Shown here one piece after another: positions 1 to 8,873 of a DNA stretch of 64,000 nucleotides. Within the stretch, counting starts at the first letter, position 1; every line of letters begins with the position of its first letter. The translations under genes and the position numbers were made by a program. Below the pieces are notes generated by a model. That model ran no database searches and had not been told where the DNA came from. It saw only the letters and a list, made by a program, of their open reading frames with translations. Origin of the DNA: JAXLVB01 sp046329195 (GTDB lineage Bacteria; Bacteroidota; Bacteroidia; Cytophagales; Spirosomataceae); contig JAXLVB010000003.1 in the NCBI GenBank assembly GCA_046329195.1, forward strand, positions 124,001 to 188,000. Direction: 5' to 3'.

Positions 1-780
1 GTCCTTACGGTTATACACCAAGCCATCGGTGTACCAAAAACGAAAGGCCGTGATAGCCGGAAAATACGTGTACGTATAGGAACGATACGACGGATTATGA
101 ATGTGCAACACAATGGCTTTGGAGCTTGGATATTGCTTATGCCAGCGCTGCAACTCCTTGGCCACCTCCACCGAGCGCCAGGCATTGAACTGCTGTTCTT
201 CAAAATGAGAAGACTCCTTGTAATAATACCCCCTGCGATGCCCTACGGCCAGCTTACCCGGAAAAGCCCCATAGTCAACCGTGACGGTATGTTGCCAGTC
301 GGTACCTACGATTACCACAGGGTTCTCGAATCGTTTTTGTACTAAGGCCTCCATACGGGCTAAGCCGTCGGGAGTACGAAGGGCTGTACTATGCAGCGAC
401 TTGGCCAACTGTAGAATAGCCTCTACACCGCCCTCCCGCTGAGGCAGGATGCCTTTGTTGAGATGGTCTAAGGCTTGCTGAATGATGGGTTCTAAAAAGT
501 CGTCGTCTTTGGGGCAATACTCGGCGTTTTTGTCAAAGCAATAATAAGTTTCTTGCAGCAAACGCTCCTTTATATACGTCATTGGATTAGGGATGATTTT
601 TCCAGTGTCCTGAATCAGCGGACGCTCTGGCGGTGCATGACTCCCGATAGTGTCGGGGTCGAAGCCATACATCGGGCTATCCGAACGATTTTTGACAGAA
701 AGATTTTGCTGAAGGGCATTCTTAATAAAAATCCCCAACACAATTAGTACCAGTATAATCATCCAATTACGTTTGCTCAT
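1..780 (-). CDS. Membrane-anchored protein of unknown function (partial, C-terminus cut by window edge)
   Basis: The minus-strand frame is open from the ATG at 778-780 to the window edge, 260 codons with no stop, so the C-terminal end is missing. Residues 6-19 (WMIILVLIVLGIFI) form one hydrophobic segment directly after a basic start (SKRN), which suggests a signal anchor with the rest outside the inner membrane. The remainder looks soluble and includes a two-cysteine stretch (YYCFDKNAEYC) and GTDWQHTVTVDYG. I do not recognise the family. It is divergent from the AraC-type regulator at 908, and the two could share a control region at 781-907. The frame is convincing; the function is unknown. 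Confidence 0.72.
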   Translation of the reverse strand, partial: MSKRNWMIILVLIVLGIFIKNALQQNLSVKNRSDSPMYGFDPDTIGSHAPPERPLIQDTGKIIPNPMTYIKERLLQETYYCFDKNAEYCPKDDDFLEPIIQQALDHLNKGILPQREGGVEAILQLAKSLHSTALRTPDGLARMEALVQKRFENPVVIVGTDWQHTVTVDYGAFPGKLAVGHRRGYYYKESSHFEEQQFNAWRSVEVAKELQRWHKQYPSSKAIVLHIHNPSYRSYTYTYFPAITAFRFWYTDGLVYNRKD

Positions 781-907
781 GGGAGGTTGATAGTGGCCAA
801 TGGGCTATTGGCACTACAAAATAAACTCCAAACCTAGCAGAAATGCAAGGGCACCGCCCCAAGATTTAGTAAACGGTTGGGGAGTTGCAAGACGCTGCCT
901 ATCTTTG

Positions 908-2056
908 ATGACAGATTGGAGCCTCATGTACATCTCGCCTGCCATAGCCAACATCCTGATTTTACTTGGCGTCATCCAAGGAAGCATTTTGGCCATCCTC
1001 GTGCTGTTTTCTAAGCGTCCCTCCAAACCTACACGCCTGTTTTTGGCGACTTTTCTGCTGATTTTGGTGTACAATGGCATCGAGACACTCAATTGGAGTG
1101 CCAAGCTCAATATCGGGTTGTTTGACGTACTAGGCTATACGTTAATTTGGGGCATTGGTCCAAGCTTTTATCTGTACGTTTGCTCATTTGACACCCAACA
1201 CCCCATACCTTGGCAGAAAGCCAGATGGCATTTTGCTCCCATGGTGGGTAAACTTTTCCTCAATCTGAGCATTGTCGGATGGGCTGTTACCCATCGAGAC
1301 CTCTCCAAAATAGGTACACCTGCCTTTGATAATAATTGGTTTCTATTTTCAGACATCGCCGAATGGATAAGCGTTCTCTTGGCAAGTACCTATTGCGTAT
1401 GGGCTTGGCGTAAATTCCAAACCTTACCAGACCAACCAACCACCGAATGGCAAGTGATTAGGCAATGGCTGAAGCGCTTTTTAGTGTTTTTTTCAGGCTT
1501 CTGTGCGTTTTGGCTGGTTACGGTCATCCAATTGCAATTTTTTGGTAATTATGCTTCGGCTCACTACTACCCCATCGAAATCGCCTTGGTGTTGGGCATT
1601 TATTGGATTGGCTTTGGGAGCTATCACAATACTCGCTTTGTAGCCAACGACTCGCCCAAAATTTCTACCTTTTTGGATGATTTTTCAGAACAAACCATCA
1701 CCGATTGCCTTGCTACCATCCACCAAGCTATGAGTGATGAACAACTGTATCTAAACCCGACGCTGTCGGTGAGTGACTTGGCCAAGCATATTGGTTTTCC
1801 ACCCAAACTGATTTCGGCAGTGCTCAACCAGCGCCTTCAGAAGAGTTTCATCGAGTTGGTTAACGAGCACCGAGTAGCCGAAGTACAACGCCGCTTGCTC
1901 AGTGCCGATAGTCAGCACTTGACCATCTCAGGCATTGCCCTAGAGTCGGGCTTCAACTCGCAGGCTACTTTTCAGCGGGTCTTTAAAAATATGACCCAGC
2001 AAACCCCCAAAGAATTTATCCAAACCATGAAAAATTCATCTCAAAACCCGATTTGA
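908..2056 (+). CDS. AraC-family transcriptional regulator with seven-helix membrane domain
   Basis: Residues about 15-240 contain seven hydrophobic segments (first ANILILLGVIQGSILAILVL, last IEIALVLGIYWIGFG). Residues about 285-377 are a C-terminal AraC-type double helix-turn-helix, with the typical second helix region ESGFNSQATFQRVFK and TPKEF. This membrane-sensor plus AraC layout is common in Bacteroidota; the protein presumably senses a signal at the membrane and binds DNA on the cytoplasmic side. The frame is open further upstream to an ATG at 800, but those extra residues are basic and unstructured, so I place the start at 908 (926 is also possible). The next gene on the same strand, an exported S41 peptidase 46 bases downstream, is a plausible co-transcribed partner. 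Ligand unknown. Confidence 0.85.
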   Translation: MTDWSLMYISPAIANILILLGVIQGSILAILVLFSKRPSKPTRLFLATFLLILVYNGIETLNWSAKLNIGLFDVLGYTLIWGIGPSFYLYVCSFDTQHPIPWQKARWHFAPMVGKLFLNLSIVGWAVTHRDLSKIGTPAFDNNWFLFSDIAEWISVLLASTYCVWAWRKFQTLPDQPTTEWQVIRQWLKRFLVFFSGFCAFWLVTVIQLQFFGNYASAHYYPIEIALVLGIYWIGFGSYHNTRFVANDSPKISTFLDDFSEQTITDCLATIHQAMSDEQLYLNPTLSVSDLAKHIGFPPKLISAVLNQRLQKSFIELVNEHRVAEVQRRLLSADSQHLTISGIALESGFNSQATFQRVFKNMTQQTPKEFIQTMKNSSQNPI

Positions 2057-2102
2057 GAAGATTGTTAGGTCGCACTTAGCTTTTTTTGCTTCCAAAAACG
2101 CC

Positions 2103-3590
2103 ATGAAAAACCTGCTTTGTGTTGCCTTTTGCTTATTGACCCACCTGCTGTGCGCCCAAACAGACACGCTACAAACTTCGGTGTTGAGTCCACCCCAACT
2201 ACAAGAAGACTTTAGGTATCTCCGTCGCCTTTTGCAAGAAACACACCCCGGCTTGTATCGGTACACCCCCAAGCCCGTCATGCAAGCTAAGTTAGACAGC
2301 GTGGCAGGGCTATTGGGGCAAACGATGCGGTTTTATACGTACTTCAACCTCATAAGCAAACTCATCGCCGACGTTCGCTGTGCGCATACGTTTGCGTTGC
2401 CGCTTCGGCAATGGGAGTCCTTTTTCACTACGCAGATTAAGACGTTACCGTTTTTTATGTTTCCAATTGAGAACAAAAGTTATGTGTTGTTTAACTGCAC
2501 CGCCGACAGCCGCATTAAGCCCGGATTTGAATTGATAAGCATCAATGGAAAGTCCATGGAGCAGATTCGGCAGACGTTGTATCAGCATCATTGGGACGAC
2601 GGTTATATCCAAACCTCGAAGCAGGTGGCCATGCAAGGCCAATTGTTTGCCCTTTTTTACTACCTGTTCTGCGAACAACCCGATACTTTTCGCTTAGTTT
2701 TTAGGGACTTAACAGGAGAACTCGTGACAATAGAAACAGCGGCTTCTCCCTACAAAGACTGGATTCAGTACCTGAAAAAAAATCCTGTCAACAAGCAAAT
2801 GAATGCCTGGTACAATCGGAAACGTCAGAAACATCCTTGGCGATTGACGTTTCTGAACGATGTGCCTTCTACTGGCTACTTACGGATTGATTCGTTCGGC
2901 GGCGAAGGGGCTCGCAATAGCGACGAAGCTAAAGTCAAGTTTCAAGCCTATATGGACAAGTTTATGGCTACGCTTGCCAAGAAAAAGACCCAGCACCTGA
3001 TTGTGGATGTGCGTGACAACAACGGAGGTTGGGACGTACAAGGTTCCGAATTATTGACGTATTTGATGAAGTCTGACAGCGCCGTTCAGTATTATCGTCG
3101 TCAACATACCATAACAGACAGTTCGGAGTTTTTGAAATACTCAGATTTATCAGAAAATGATTTGAAAAACCTCAAAAAAGAGCTTCGACCCGAAACAGAC
3201 GGCACTTTTACGCTCATTGACGAGAACGGTAAGGACTTCTCCAAAGAAATGCCCAAACCCAATCGGTTTCGGGGCAAGGTGTATATTCTGATGAATGGGC
3301 GTAGTTTTTCGACCACTTCTGAATTTACCGCTGTGGCGCACAGCAATCAAGTAGGTACGTTTATTGGCGAGGAGTCAGGCGGTGCGTACGATGGCGGCAA
3401 CGGAGCCAGCTTTATTCACCTGTCCTTGCCTCATTCCAAAATCTACATCGGTACACCCCTCGTGTATTACCAAAACAACGTAAAACCCCTTCAAAAGGGA
3501 AGAGGTACGCTGCCTGATTATTCGGTCAGCATCACGGTCAACGACGTGCTTACCCACCAAGACCCTACGTGGTGTTGGTCAAAAAACTGA
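2103..3590 (+). CDS. Exported S41-family serine peptidase
   Basis: The 495-residue product begins with a signal peptide (MKNLLCVAFCLLTHLLCAQ). The C-terminal half carries the S41 (tail-specific/CtpA-like) peptidase core: LIVDVRDNNGGWD around residue 300, then GRSFSTTSEF, in which S403 is the expected nucleophile, followed by FIGEESGG. S41 enzymes usually cut at or near C-terminal ends of proteins in the envelope. No PDZ domain is obvious between the signal peptide and the catalytic core, so this is closer to the PDZ-less Bacteroidota members. It follows the AraC-like regulator and could be under its control. Substrate unknown. Confidence 0.87.
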   Translation: MKNLLCVAFCLLTHLLCAQTDTLQTSVLSPPQLQEDFRYLRRLLQETHPGLYRYTPKPVMQAKLDSVAGLLGQTMRFYTYFNLISKLIADVRCAHTFALPLRQWESFFTTQIKTLPFFMFPIENKSYVLFNCTADSRIKPGFELISINGKSMEQIRQTLYQHHWDDGYIQTSKQVAMQGQLFALFYYLFCEQPDTFRLVFRDLTGELVTIETAASPYKDWIQYLKKNPVNKQMNAWYNRKRQKHPWRLTFLNDVPSTGYLRIDSFGGEGARNSDEAKVKFQAYMDKFMATLAKKKTQHLIVDVRDNNGGWDVQGSELLTYLMKSDSAVQYYRRQHTITDSSEFLKYSDLSENDLKNLKKELRPETDGTFTLIDENGKDFSKEMPKPNRFRGKVYILMNGRSFSTTSEFTAVAHSNQVGTFIGEESGGAYDGGNGASFIHLSLPHSKIYIGTPLVYYQNNVKPLQKGRGTLPDYSVSITVNDVLTHQDPTWCWSKN

Positions 3591-3838
3591 TTTCGGAAGG
3601 CAAGCCCTGACCGTTTACTCAATCAAGCCCACCGACTGTTGGATTTGCCGAAGATTCTCACTCATTTTGGGCTGGGTAAGAGAATCTTTTTTAATTCAGG
3701 AAATGCTATTTGGGCATTGAAAAAAGTAGAATAACTGCGAACCCAATGGCGGCAAGAAGCAGGTCAGTGGACGGTCTATTTTTGAAACTACTTCACCACC
3801 CTCCGAAATTCGCAACGATTCTATATTACCAATTATTT

Positions 3839-4675
3839 ATGAATAAAATGCTGAAAATCATCCTGATAGCCTTGGCTGTTTTTCTGGTCTTAGGCTACTT
3901 TTTTGTTCAATGGGCCAACCGCCCCGACAACGTAGAGGCATTGCTCAAAAAGCGAGAGGAAGACCGTAAACAAGCCGTGGCTGATAGCCTCAAAGCGATT
4001 CAACAGAAAAAACAACAAGAGGCCGAAGCGCAAGTGGCTGCTCAACACGAAGCCGAAATTCAACGAAAAACAGAGACTGATTTACGCCTTTGGATAGACG
4101 AGACATTTGCCAATAATCGGTTGATGATGTTAGAAGACCAACAGGCCAATTCGGTCAAACTAAAAGACAATGCTCTTACATTCAGCACTTTAGTTTATAA
4201 GAAGTCCTCGTATGGGTACGCCATAGCCTTGTCCAAGGAAGAAGTGGACAATTTTGTAGCCGAAGCCGAAGTCGAAATTTCGGGCGACGAACTCAGTATG
4301 GGCATCGTGTTTAATCACCACAAAACGGGCAAAAAAGACTTTGCTGGTCATGAATATACCGCCGGCGACTACGTGTATAGCGGCTTGCAATACCTCAACG
4401 TTAATCTGGATGGCGATGCCTCCAATAAGCGCTTGATTAGTCTCAAAGAAATGCTGACTTTTAAGAGTGTACCGAAGCAATTGATTCGAGTAGAGAAAAA
4501 AGGCAAGCACCTGACGGTGAGTATCAACGGGCAAAAAATGTGGGAAGATCAAAACGCTACTTATAGTGCAGCAAAGGGAAAAATTGGACTATACATCCGC
4601 ACCGCCAACAGCGGCGACTGGAACGAAAGCGTCATCGGTACGTTCAAGCGCTTTAGGGTTTGGAAGTGGGATTAA
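3839..4675 (+). CDS. Membrane-anchored coiled-coil protein with LamG-like C-terminal domain, function unknown
   Basis: 278 residues from the ATG at 3839. The upstream extension of the frame to 3710 has no hydrophobic or conserved character and was left out. Residues 4-24 (MLKIILIALAVFLVLGYFFV) form a membrane anchor. Residues about 35-80 are rich in K, E, Q and A (KREEDRKQAVADSLKAIQQK) and predict a coiled coil. The rest ends in a beta-rich segment (KGKIGLYIRTANSGDW...FKRFRVW) that resembles concanavalin/LamG-like sugar-binding folds. I cannot assign a function. Confidence 0.75.
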   Translation: MNKMLKIILIALAVFLVLGYFFVQWANRPDNVEALLKKREEDRKQAVADSLKAIQQKKQQEAEAQVAAQHEAEIQRKTETDLRLWIDETFANNRLMMLEDQQANSVKLKDNALTFSTLVYKKSSYGYAIALSKEEVDNFVAEAEVEISGDELSMGIVFNHHKTGKKDFAGHEYTAGDYVYSGLQYLNVNLDGDASNKRLISLKEMLTFKSVPKQLIRVEKKGKHLTVSINGQKMWEDQNATYSAAKGKIGLYIRTANSGDWNESVIGTFKRFRVWKWD

Positions 4676-4686
4676 ATACATTGAAG

Positions 4687-4849
4687 CTGTTTAAACTTTT
4701 TATTTTTTGTGTAAGACGAGTCATTTTTTAACACAAAGTACACAAAGAAATTTACACGAAGACCACAAAGAGAGAGAGCTAGTTTGCGTTTTGTGTACGT
4801 TGTGCCTAAGCTTTGGGTGCTTTGTGTTTAATTTGAAAAGTTTAAACAG
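4687..4849. repeat. Intergenic inverted-repeat element
   Basis: The 14-base arm CTGTTTAAACTTTT at 4687-4700 is matched exactly in inverse orientation at 4836-4849. Inside these arms, a second, imperfect inverted pair is built from repeats of the type CACAAAGTACACAAAG and CTTTGTGTTTAA. The element fills the gap between two convergent genes (4676-4972 holds no credible gene). It could be a large stem-loop acting on both transcripts, or a remnant of a small palindromic mobile repeat (REP/MITE type). Confidence 0.6.
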
Positions 4850-4972
4850 GCTCATTATTAATTTGAGAATTTGAAAATGAGGTTTACTTTTCGTATTTTC
4901 AATTATTTAATCTGTTTAAAAAACTTAGTTTACAGTGTAACTAAGATTAAAAAATGCCCATCGTTTGATTGA

Positions 4973-5485
4973 TTACAGCAACTGCTGATACAACTGGAAG
5001 TTTTCGTCATCAAAACAACAAAAAGTAACCTGCTCGATGTCAGGATGTTGTACCAAAAAAGCAGCAACAGCCTTCACTGCAATTTCGGCAGCGGCGGCTT
5101 TAGGATAGCCGTAGATGCCTGTGCTGATATTGGGAAAGGCCACCGTTTTCAAGCCGTGCTCAAGAGCTAACTTTAATGAATTTTCATAACAACTGGCCAA
5201 AAGCTGTGCTTCCTGATGGGTGCCGCCATTCCAAACGGGGCCTACCGTGTGAATCACGTAGCGAGCCAAAAGCTGCCCCGCCTTGGTAATGACCGCCTGA
5301 CCTGTAGGACAGCCCCCCTGCCGATTCCTGATGCGGACACACTCTTCGAGCAGCTCAGGGCCAGCAGCCCGATGGATAGCCCCATCCACGCCTCCCCCCC
5401 CCAGTAACGAACTGTTTGCTGCATTGACAATGGCATCTACCGATAAGCGAGTAATATCTACTTGAATAACAGCGAGTTTGTTCAT
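4973..5485 (-). CDS. Macro-domain protein, probable O-acetyl-ADP-ribose deacetylase / ADP-ribose hydrolase
   Basis: 170 residues, the length of a single macro domain. The start is placed at the ATG at 5483-5485, because the eight upstream residues in the same frame add nothing to the fold. The N-terminal half has the diagnostic pattern VDAIVNAANSSLLGGGGVDG followed by AIHRAAG (N21, N24 and D34 are the expected ADP-ribose-contacting or catalytic residues), and later HTVGP and NISTGIYGYP. This is the YmdB/MacroD-like class that removes ADP-ribose or its O-acetyl ester. It stands alone, convergent with the 3839 gene. Confidence 0.92.
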   Translation of the reverse strand: MNKLAVIQVDITRLSVDAIVNAANSSLLGGGGVDGAIHRAAGPELLEECVRIRNRQGGCPTGQAVITKAGQLLARYVIHTVGPVWNGGTHQEAQLLASCYENSLKLALEHGLKTVAFPNISTGIYGYPKAAAAEIAVKAVAAFLVQHPDIEQVTFCCFDDENFQLYQQLL

Positions 5486-5653
5486 GGTTGGTTTATAAGA
5501 ACACAGCAAAGGTATAGAAGTTTTAGCAAATACACGATGCGTTGAAAAACTGGCAATTACTAAAACCTCGACAAAGAACGCAATAAACAGTAAATGGACA
5601 ATGTTTGCGATGTTGACACTTCATTTTTTGCAAACTTCGCTTATTTTTGGAGT

Positions 5654-6214
5654 ATGAAAGCAATGGGTCCACGAGAGCGAATTTTAGAAACAGCCGCTCG
5701 GTTGTTTTATGAGCAAGGCTACAATAGCACGGGCATTAACCAGATTCTGGCCGAAGCCAAGGTGGCCAAGGCGAGCCTGTACCAACATTTTAGCTCCAAA
5801 GACGACCTAGGCGTCACCTACTTACAACAAGCCCGTGAGCGCTGGTTTCCGAAGTTTCAGGGCTTTGTCGAACAACACAATACTCCCAAAGAACAACTCT
5901 TGGCCTGTTTCGATTTCATGGCGCAAAGCATGAGCCAAGGGGGTTTCAAAGGCTGTCGTTTCATCAACGTCTTGGTCGAAGTAGGGGATAGTAGCCCCAT
6001 GATGCGGGCGCAGGTGGTAGCGCACAAAACAAAACTACGGTCTTATTTGGCCAACTTGATAAAACCCTTAGCGCCACCGTTGCAGGTGGAGTTATGGACT
6101 AACCACATCTATTTACTTTTTGAAGGAGCCATTGTAGAAAGCAAAATCTACCAAAACGACTGGCCTTTGCAGTCGGCCAAGTTGATTGTAAGCAGTTTAT
6201 TATCAGAGGAGTAA
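5654..6214 (+). CDS. TetR/AcrR-family transcriptional regulator
   Basis: 186 residues from the ATG at 5654. The frame upstream to 5594 was excluded because MKAMGPRERIL matches a usual TetR start. The N-terminal helix-turn-helix is clear: RERILETAARLFYEQGYNST, then INQILAEAKVAKASLYQHFSSK at about residues 27-50. The C-terminal part is an all-helical ligand-binding domain with GFKGCRFINVLVEVGD. The family represses nearby genes until a small ligand binds. The nearest candidate target is the convergent DoxX-like gene, but no operator was identified. Confidence 0.9.
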   Translation: MKAMGPRERILETAARLFYEQGYNSTGINQILAEAKVAKASLYQHFSSKDDLGVTYLQQARERWFPKFQGFVEQHNTPKEQLLACFDFMAQSMSQGGFKGCRFINVLVEVGDSSPMMRAQVVAHKTKLRSYLANLIKPLAPPLQVELWTNHIYLLFEGAIVESKIYQNDWPLQSAKLIVSSLLSEE

Positions 6215-6235
6215 TGTTATCTGAATAATTTTACT

Positions 6236-6268
6236 AGCGATTCCATCACTTGGAGTGATGGAATCGCT
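6236..6268. terminator. Perfect 15-bp hairpin between convergent genes (probable bidirectional terminator)
   Basis: AGCGATTCCATCACT, loop TGG, AGTGATGGAATCGCT: a perfect 15-base stem with a 3-base loop, 21 bases after the TetR stop and 53 bases before the stop of the convergent gene. No T-tract follows on either strand, so it may act through another mechanism or as an RNA end-stabiliser. It shares its architecture with the hairpin at 17579-17611. Confidence 0.65.
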
Positions 6269-6320
6269 GAATCGAATCGCTTTCGAAAAAAGACAGTATT
6301 GTACTAAGCTCTATTATTGA

Positions 6321-7040
6321 CTATTCTTCTTCTTGCGCTACTGCTTGATTGTACTGCTCCAAACATTTCTCAAAAACTTGACCTTGTGTATGCACACAAT
6401 CACAAAACTGCCTACAAGCGGCAGGGTGAGGGCTGCTGGCGCATTGATGTTGGCAGTCAGGCAAGGTATTGCGAGGCATAATGGTGTATAGGTGCGTAAC
6501 TGCCAGCACCACCGCCACAACGGTAGCAGCCACTCCGGCAAAGAAAAGCGTTGGAAAGCGATTGCTGGGAACTACTGGTTCAAGCGGAGTAACCGCCGGA
6601 CGATAAAAAGGAAATAGGTATTTGAGTTTGTCATAGTCCCAACAAAGCAAGTACAAATTGGCCAGCACCATCAAGGGCGACGATACCAGCGAGCCATCAA
6701 AACGCACCGCCAACGACAGCACACAAATATTCAAAATAACAGGAAAATAGATGACTGCCCCAAGCGTGGCAGTGCGAGGAATAAGTAGCAACACAGCGGC
6801 TGTCATTTGTATCACGCCAATAAAAGGATAGTAAAAACTGGTATGAAACAGCGCTTCTAAGTAATGCCCCATCGGGTGATTGTTGGATAAGGACGTAAAC
6901 CGCTCTCCAGCAATCTTGACAAACCCCGAAGGAATAAACCCCGCCGCCAATGCAATCCGATTAAAAACAGTAAAATACCGCAGCCAACGATTGGCCTTCA
7001 CGTGGGCATGGAGTTGCTCCAGTTGAGACGAAAAATACAT
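6321..7040 (-). CDS. DoxX-like integral membrane protein with cysteine-rich tail
   Basis: 239 residues from the ATG at 7038-7040. The frame extends further upstream, but MYFSSQLEQLHAH gives a normal cytosolic start. At least four hydrophobic segments lie in residues 20-150, and the N-terminal part (FNRIALAAGFIPSGFVKIAGERFT) and FIGVIQMTAAVLLLIP resemble DoxX/DoxD-like membrane proteins. A further hydrophobic helix (TLFFAGVAATVVAVVLAVTH) is followed by an exported tail with six cysteines spaced CxxxC, CxxxCxC and C, which could form disulfides or bind metal. The precise role is unknown. It is convergent with the TetR gene across the hairpin at 6236-6268. Confidence 0.72.
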   Translation of the reverse strand: MYFSSQLEQLHAHVKANRWLRYFTVFNRIALAAGFIPSGFVKIAGERFTSLSNNHPMGHYLEALFHTSFYYPFIGVIQMTAAVLLLIPRTATLGAVIYFPVILNICVLSLAVRFDGSLVSSPLMVLANLYLLCWDYDKLKYLFPFYRPAVTPLEPVVPSNRFPTLFFAGVAATVVAVVLAVTHLYTIMPRNTLPDCQHQCASSPHPAACRQFCDCVHTQGQVFEKCLEQYNQAVAQEEE

Positions 7041-7432
7041 AGACTTACAATGTAAAGTTGGCGCAAATCTACAAAGAACTTTGAAAAACAAAGTAAAATA
7101 ATCCTAAAAGTTTTTGAACTGTATCCCACCTATCAATCAACCCGTTTTTACTTTCAGCAGCCCGATTTCTATGCTTCAAGCAAAGCAGGCGTAATCTCGG
7201 ATTTAGCCCCTCTAGAAAGTACAGAATAATTTGGCTTTTTGAAAACCATTTTTTAGATTTGTTTAAGTGTTACAAACACTCAATGACACAACAAATACGA
7301 CTGAAAAAGTGTGATACTATCTTGGTAAAAGCCAAGTAATCTTCACAACGTACAACATCTCAAGTGCAACACAATCTTGACAAAAGCTAAAACAATACAA
7401 AAAGTACGTCGAAACTTTCGTATAACTGGAGA

Positions 7433-7447
7433 GTTAGCGGCAAGCCT
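7433..7447. repeat. Left arm of degenerate inverted repeat bracketing the ATPase/RloB pair
   Basis: GTTAGCGGCAAGCCT. The reverse complement of 9493-9507 matches it at 12 of 15 positions. The two arms enclose only the 7566-9489 gene pair and its promoter, which suggests a cassette-like unit. The match is short and could be chance. Confidence 0.4.
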
Positions 7448-7529
7448 AAAAAGGCATCTGAAACCCTTATTTATGTAAATGATTTGCATATTTCGGTATA
7501 AAATTACGGTATTGCGATTTTTTTATTCT

Positions 7530-7537
7530 TATATTTG
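7530..7537 (+). promoter_or_regulatory. Candidate Bacteroidota -7 promoter element upstream of the ATPase gene
   Basis: TATATTTG fits the Bacteroidota -7 consensus TAnnTTTG and lies 28 bases before the ATG at 7566. A TTG at 7512-7514 could serve as the upstream element, but the 15-base spacer is shorter than usual. It suggests the two-gene unit brings its own promoter. Confidence 0.45.
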
Positions 7538-7565
7538 CAACCCAATTACAAAATAGACTCAAAAA

Positions 7566-8873
7566 ATGATAGTCAACTTTAGTGTTCAAAATTTTGGCTC
7601 AATAAAAGACAAACAAACATTATCTTTCGAGGCTGACAAGTCCCAACACCTAGAGGACTATTTTATTATAAATTCTATCAATGGTCTACGACTTTTAAAG
7701 CTTGGACTTATATATGGTGCAAACGCTTCAGGAAAAACTAGTGTTTTGAATGCACTTGACTTTTTAAGAGACTTAGTTCTTGAGCCAGAAATTAAAAAAA
7801 CGGGTGAATTAAACTTCAATCCTTTTCTGTTTGACCAGACAACTCCCAATTCACCATCAATATTATCAATTGAGTTCATTCAAAATGAAACTAAATATTT
7901 CTATGAAATTGTATTCAGCAAAAAGGCTATTTTAAAAGAAGAACTAATAAATTATAACCCAATAAAAGCTTCAGTTTTTAAACGCACAACTGACTTAGAA
8001 AAACAGTTTTCAGAGATTAAGTTTGGAGGCAAAATAACAATAGACAAATCGTTTAAAAAAACTTTAGAATCAAATACACTATGGAATAATTCCGTTCTAG
8101 GAGGGTTTCTGAAAACCAATATTGAAATCAAAGAACTTAAAGAAGTAACTGATTGGTTTTCTAATTATTTAAAACCAATTGTTCATACTACCACAGAATT
8201 AGATGGCTATGTTACATCAGAAATTGAATCTTCTGATATTAACAAAAAAGATGTTGTTTCTATTCTCAAAAAAGCCGACTTCAATATTTCAGATATAATT
8301 ATTAATAAGAAAGAAGAAGATATTCCTGATGGACTGATAGACTTTCTTGAGAAAAAAGTTAAAGCACCCGCAGAAAAAGTTAATGAACTTAAAAAGAAAG
8401 GTAAAATAACTTCATTGGACATAGAATTAGAACATACTGTAAATGGAAGCAAATACAATTTACCTTTTGAATTTGAATCACAAGGAACTCAAAGATATTA
8501 TGGATTTGCAGGTTTACTAAGTTTATTAATCAGAGGTTCTATTTCAATCCCTATTGACGAACTTGAGTCTTCGTTGCATCCCGACCTTTTTACACATTTT
8601 CTTTTATCATTTTTGATTAATTCAAAAAAATCTCAACTAATAGCTACTACTCACAATAGAGAGATATTAAATAATAAAGACATTTTCAGAAACGATTCAA
8701 TTTGGTTTACAAATAAGAATGAGAGTTGTGCAACCGAATTATATTCTCTTTCAGATTTTGACAGTTCTGTTATTAGAGATACTAGCAATGTATATAATGC
8801 ATATAAAATTGGTAAACTTGGTGGCGTTCCTAATTTAGGAGATTACTACATTGATTTAGATAATGAGAACTAA
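7566..8873 (+). CDS. AAA/ABC-type ATPase of the RloA/AbiLi-like family (anti-phage pair, first gene)
   Basis: 435 residues. The N-terminus (MIVNFSVQNFGSIKDKQTLSFEA) is typical of SMC/OLD-like AAA15 ATPases. The Walker A motif is GANASGKT at residues 51-58. The C-terminal lobe has a signature-like ESQGTQRYYGFAGLL, Walker B IPIDELESSLHP and the histidine switch QLIATTHNREIL. The middle (about 150-280) is variable and helical. The downstream RloB-like gene starts 11 bases before this gene's stop, so the two are translationally coupled. The same pairing (COG1106-type ATPase plus RloB) is found in the AbiL abortive-infection system, and a related logic appears in PARIS. The gene is visibly AT-rich against its neighbours, a sign of transfer. 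The ATPase class is sure; the defence role is inferred. Confidence 0.88.
   Translation: MIVNFSVQNFGSIKDKQTLSFEADKSQHLEDYFIINSINGLRLLKLGLIYGANASGKTSVLNALDFLRDLVLEPEIKKTGELNFNPFLFDQTTPNSPSILSIEFIQNETKYFYEIVFSKKAILKEELINYNPIKASVFKRTTDLEKQFSEIKFGGKITIDKSFKKTLESNTLWNNSVLGGFLKTNIEIKELKEVTDWFSNYLKPIVHTTTELDGYVTSEIESSDINKKDVVSILKKADFNISDIIINKKEEDIPDGLIDFLEKKVKAPAEKVNELKKKGKITSLDIELEHTVNGSKYNLPFEFESQGTQRYYGFAGLLSLLIRGSISIPIDELESSLHPDLFTHFLLSFLINSKKSQLIATTHNREILNNKDIFRNDSIWFTNKNESCATELYSLSDFDSSVIRDTSNVYNAYKIGKLGGVPNLGDYYIDLDNEN

Larger units (their letters stand above)
7041..7565. other. 525-bp non-coding junction at the left edge of the AT-rich island
   Basis: No credible gene on either strand. It holds a small hairpin (AGTGTT ACA AACACT, 7266-7280) and, at 7433-7447, the left arm of an imperfect inverted repeat whose partner lies beyond the ATPase/RloB pair. 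Base composition turns AT-rich from about 7200 onwards, consistent with a boundary of acquired DNA. Confidence 0.5.

Noticed and set aside
97..345. Open frame on the plus strand
   Set aside because: It lies opposite the long minus-strand frame 1-780, which has a membrane anchor and normal codon use; the plus frame has neither.
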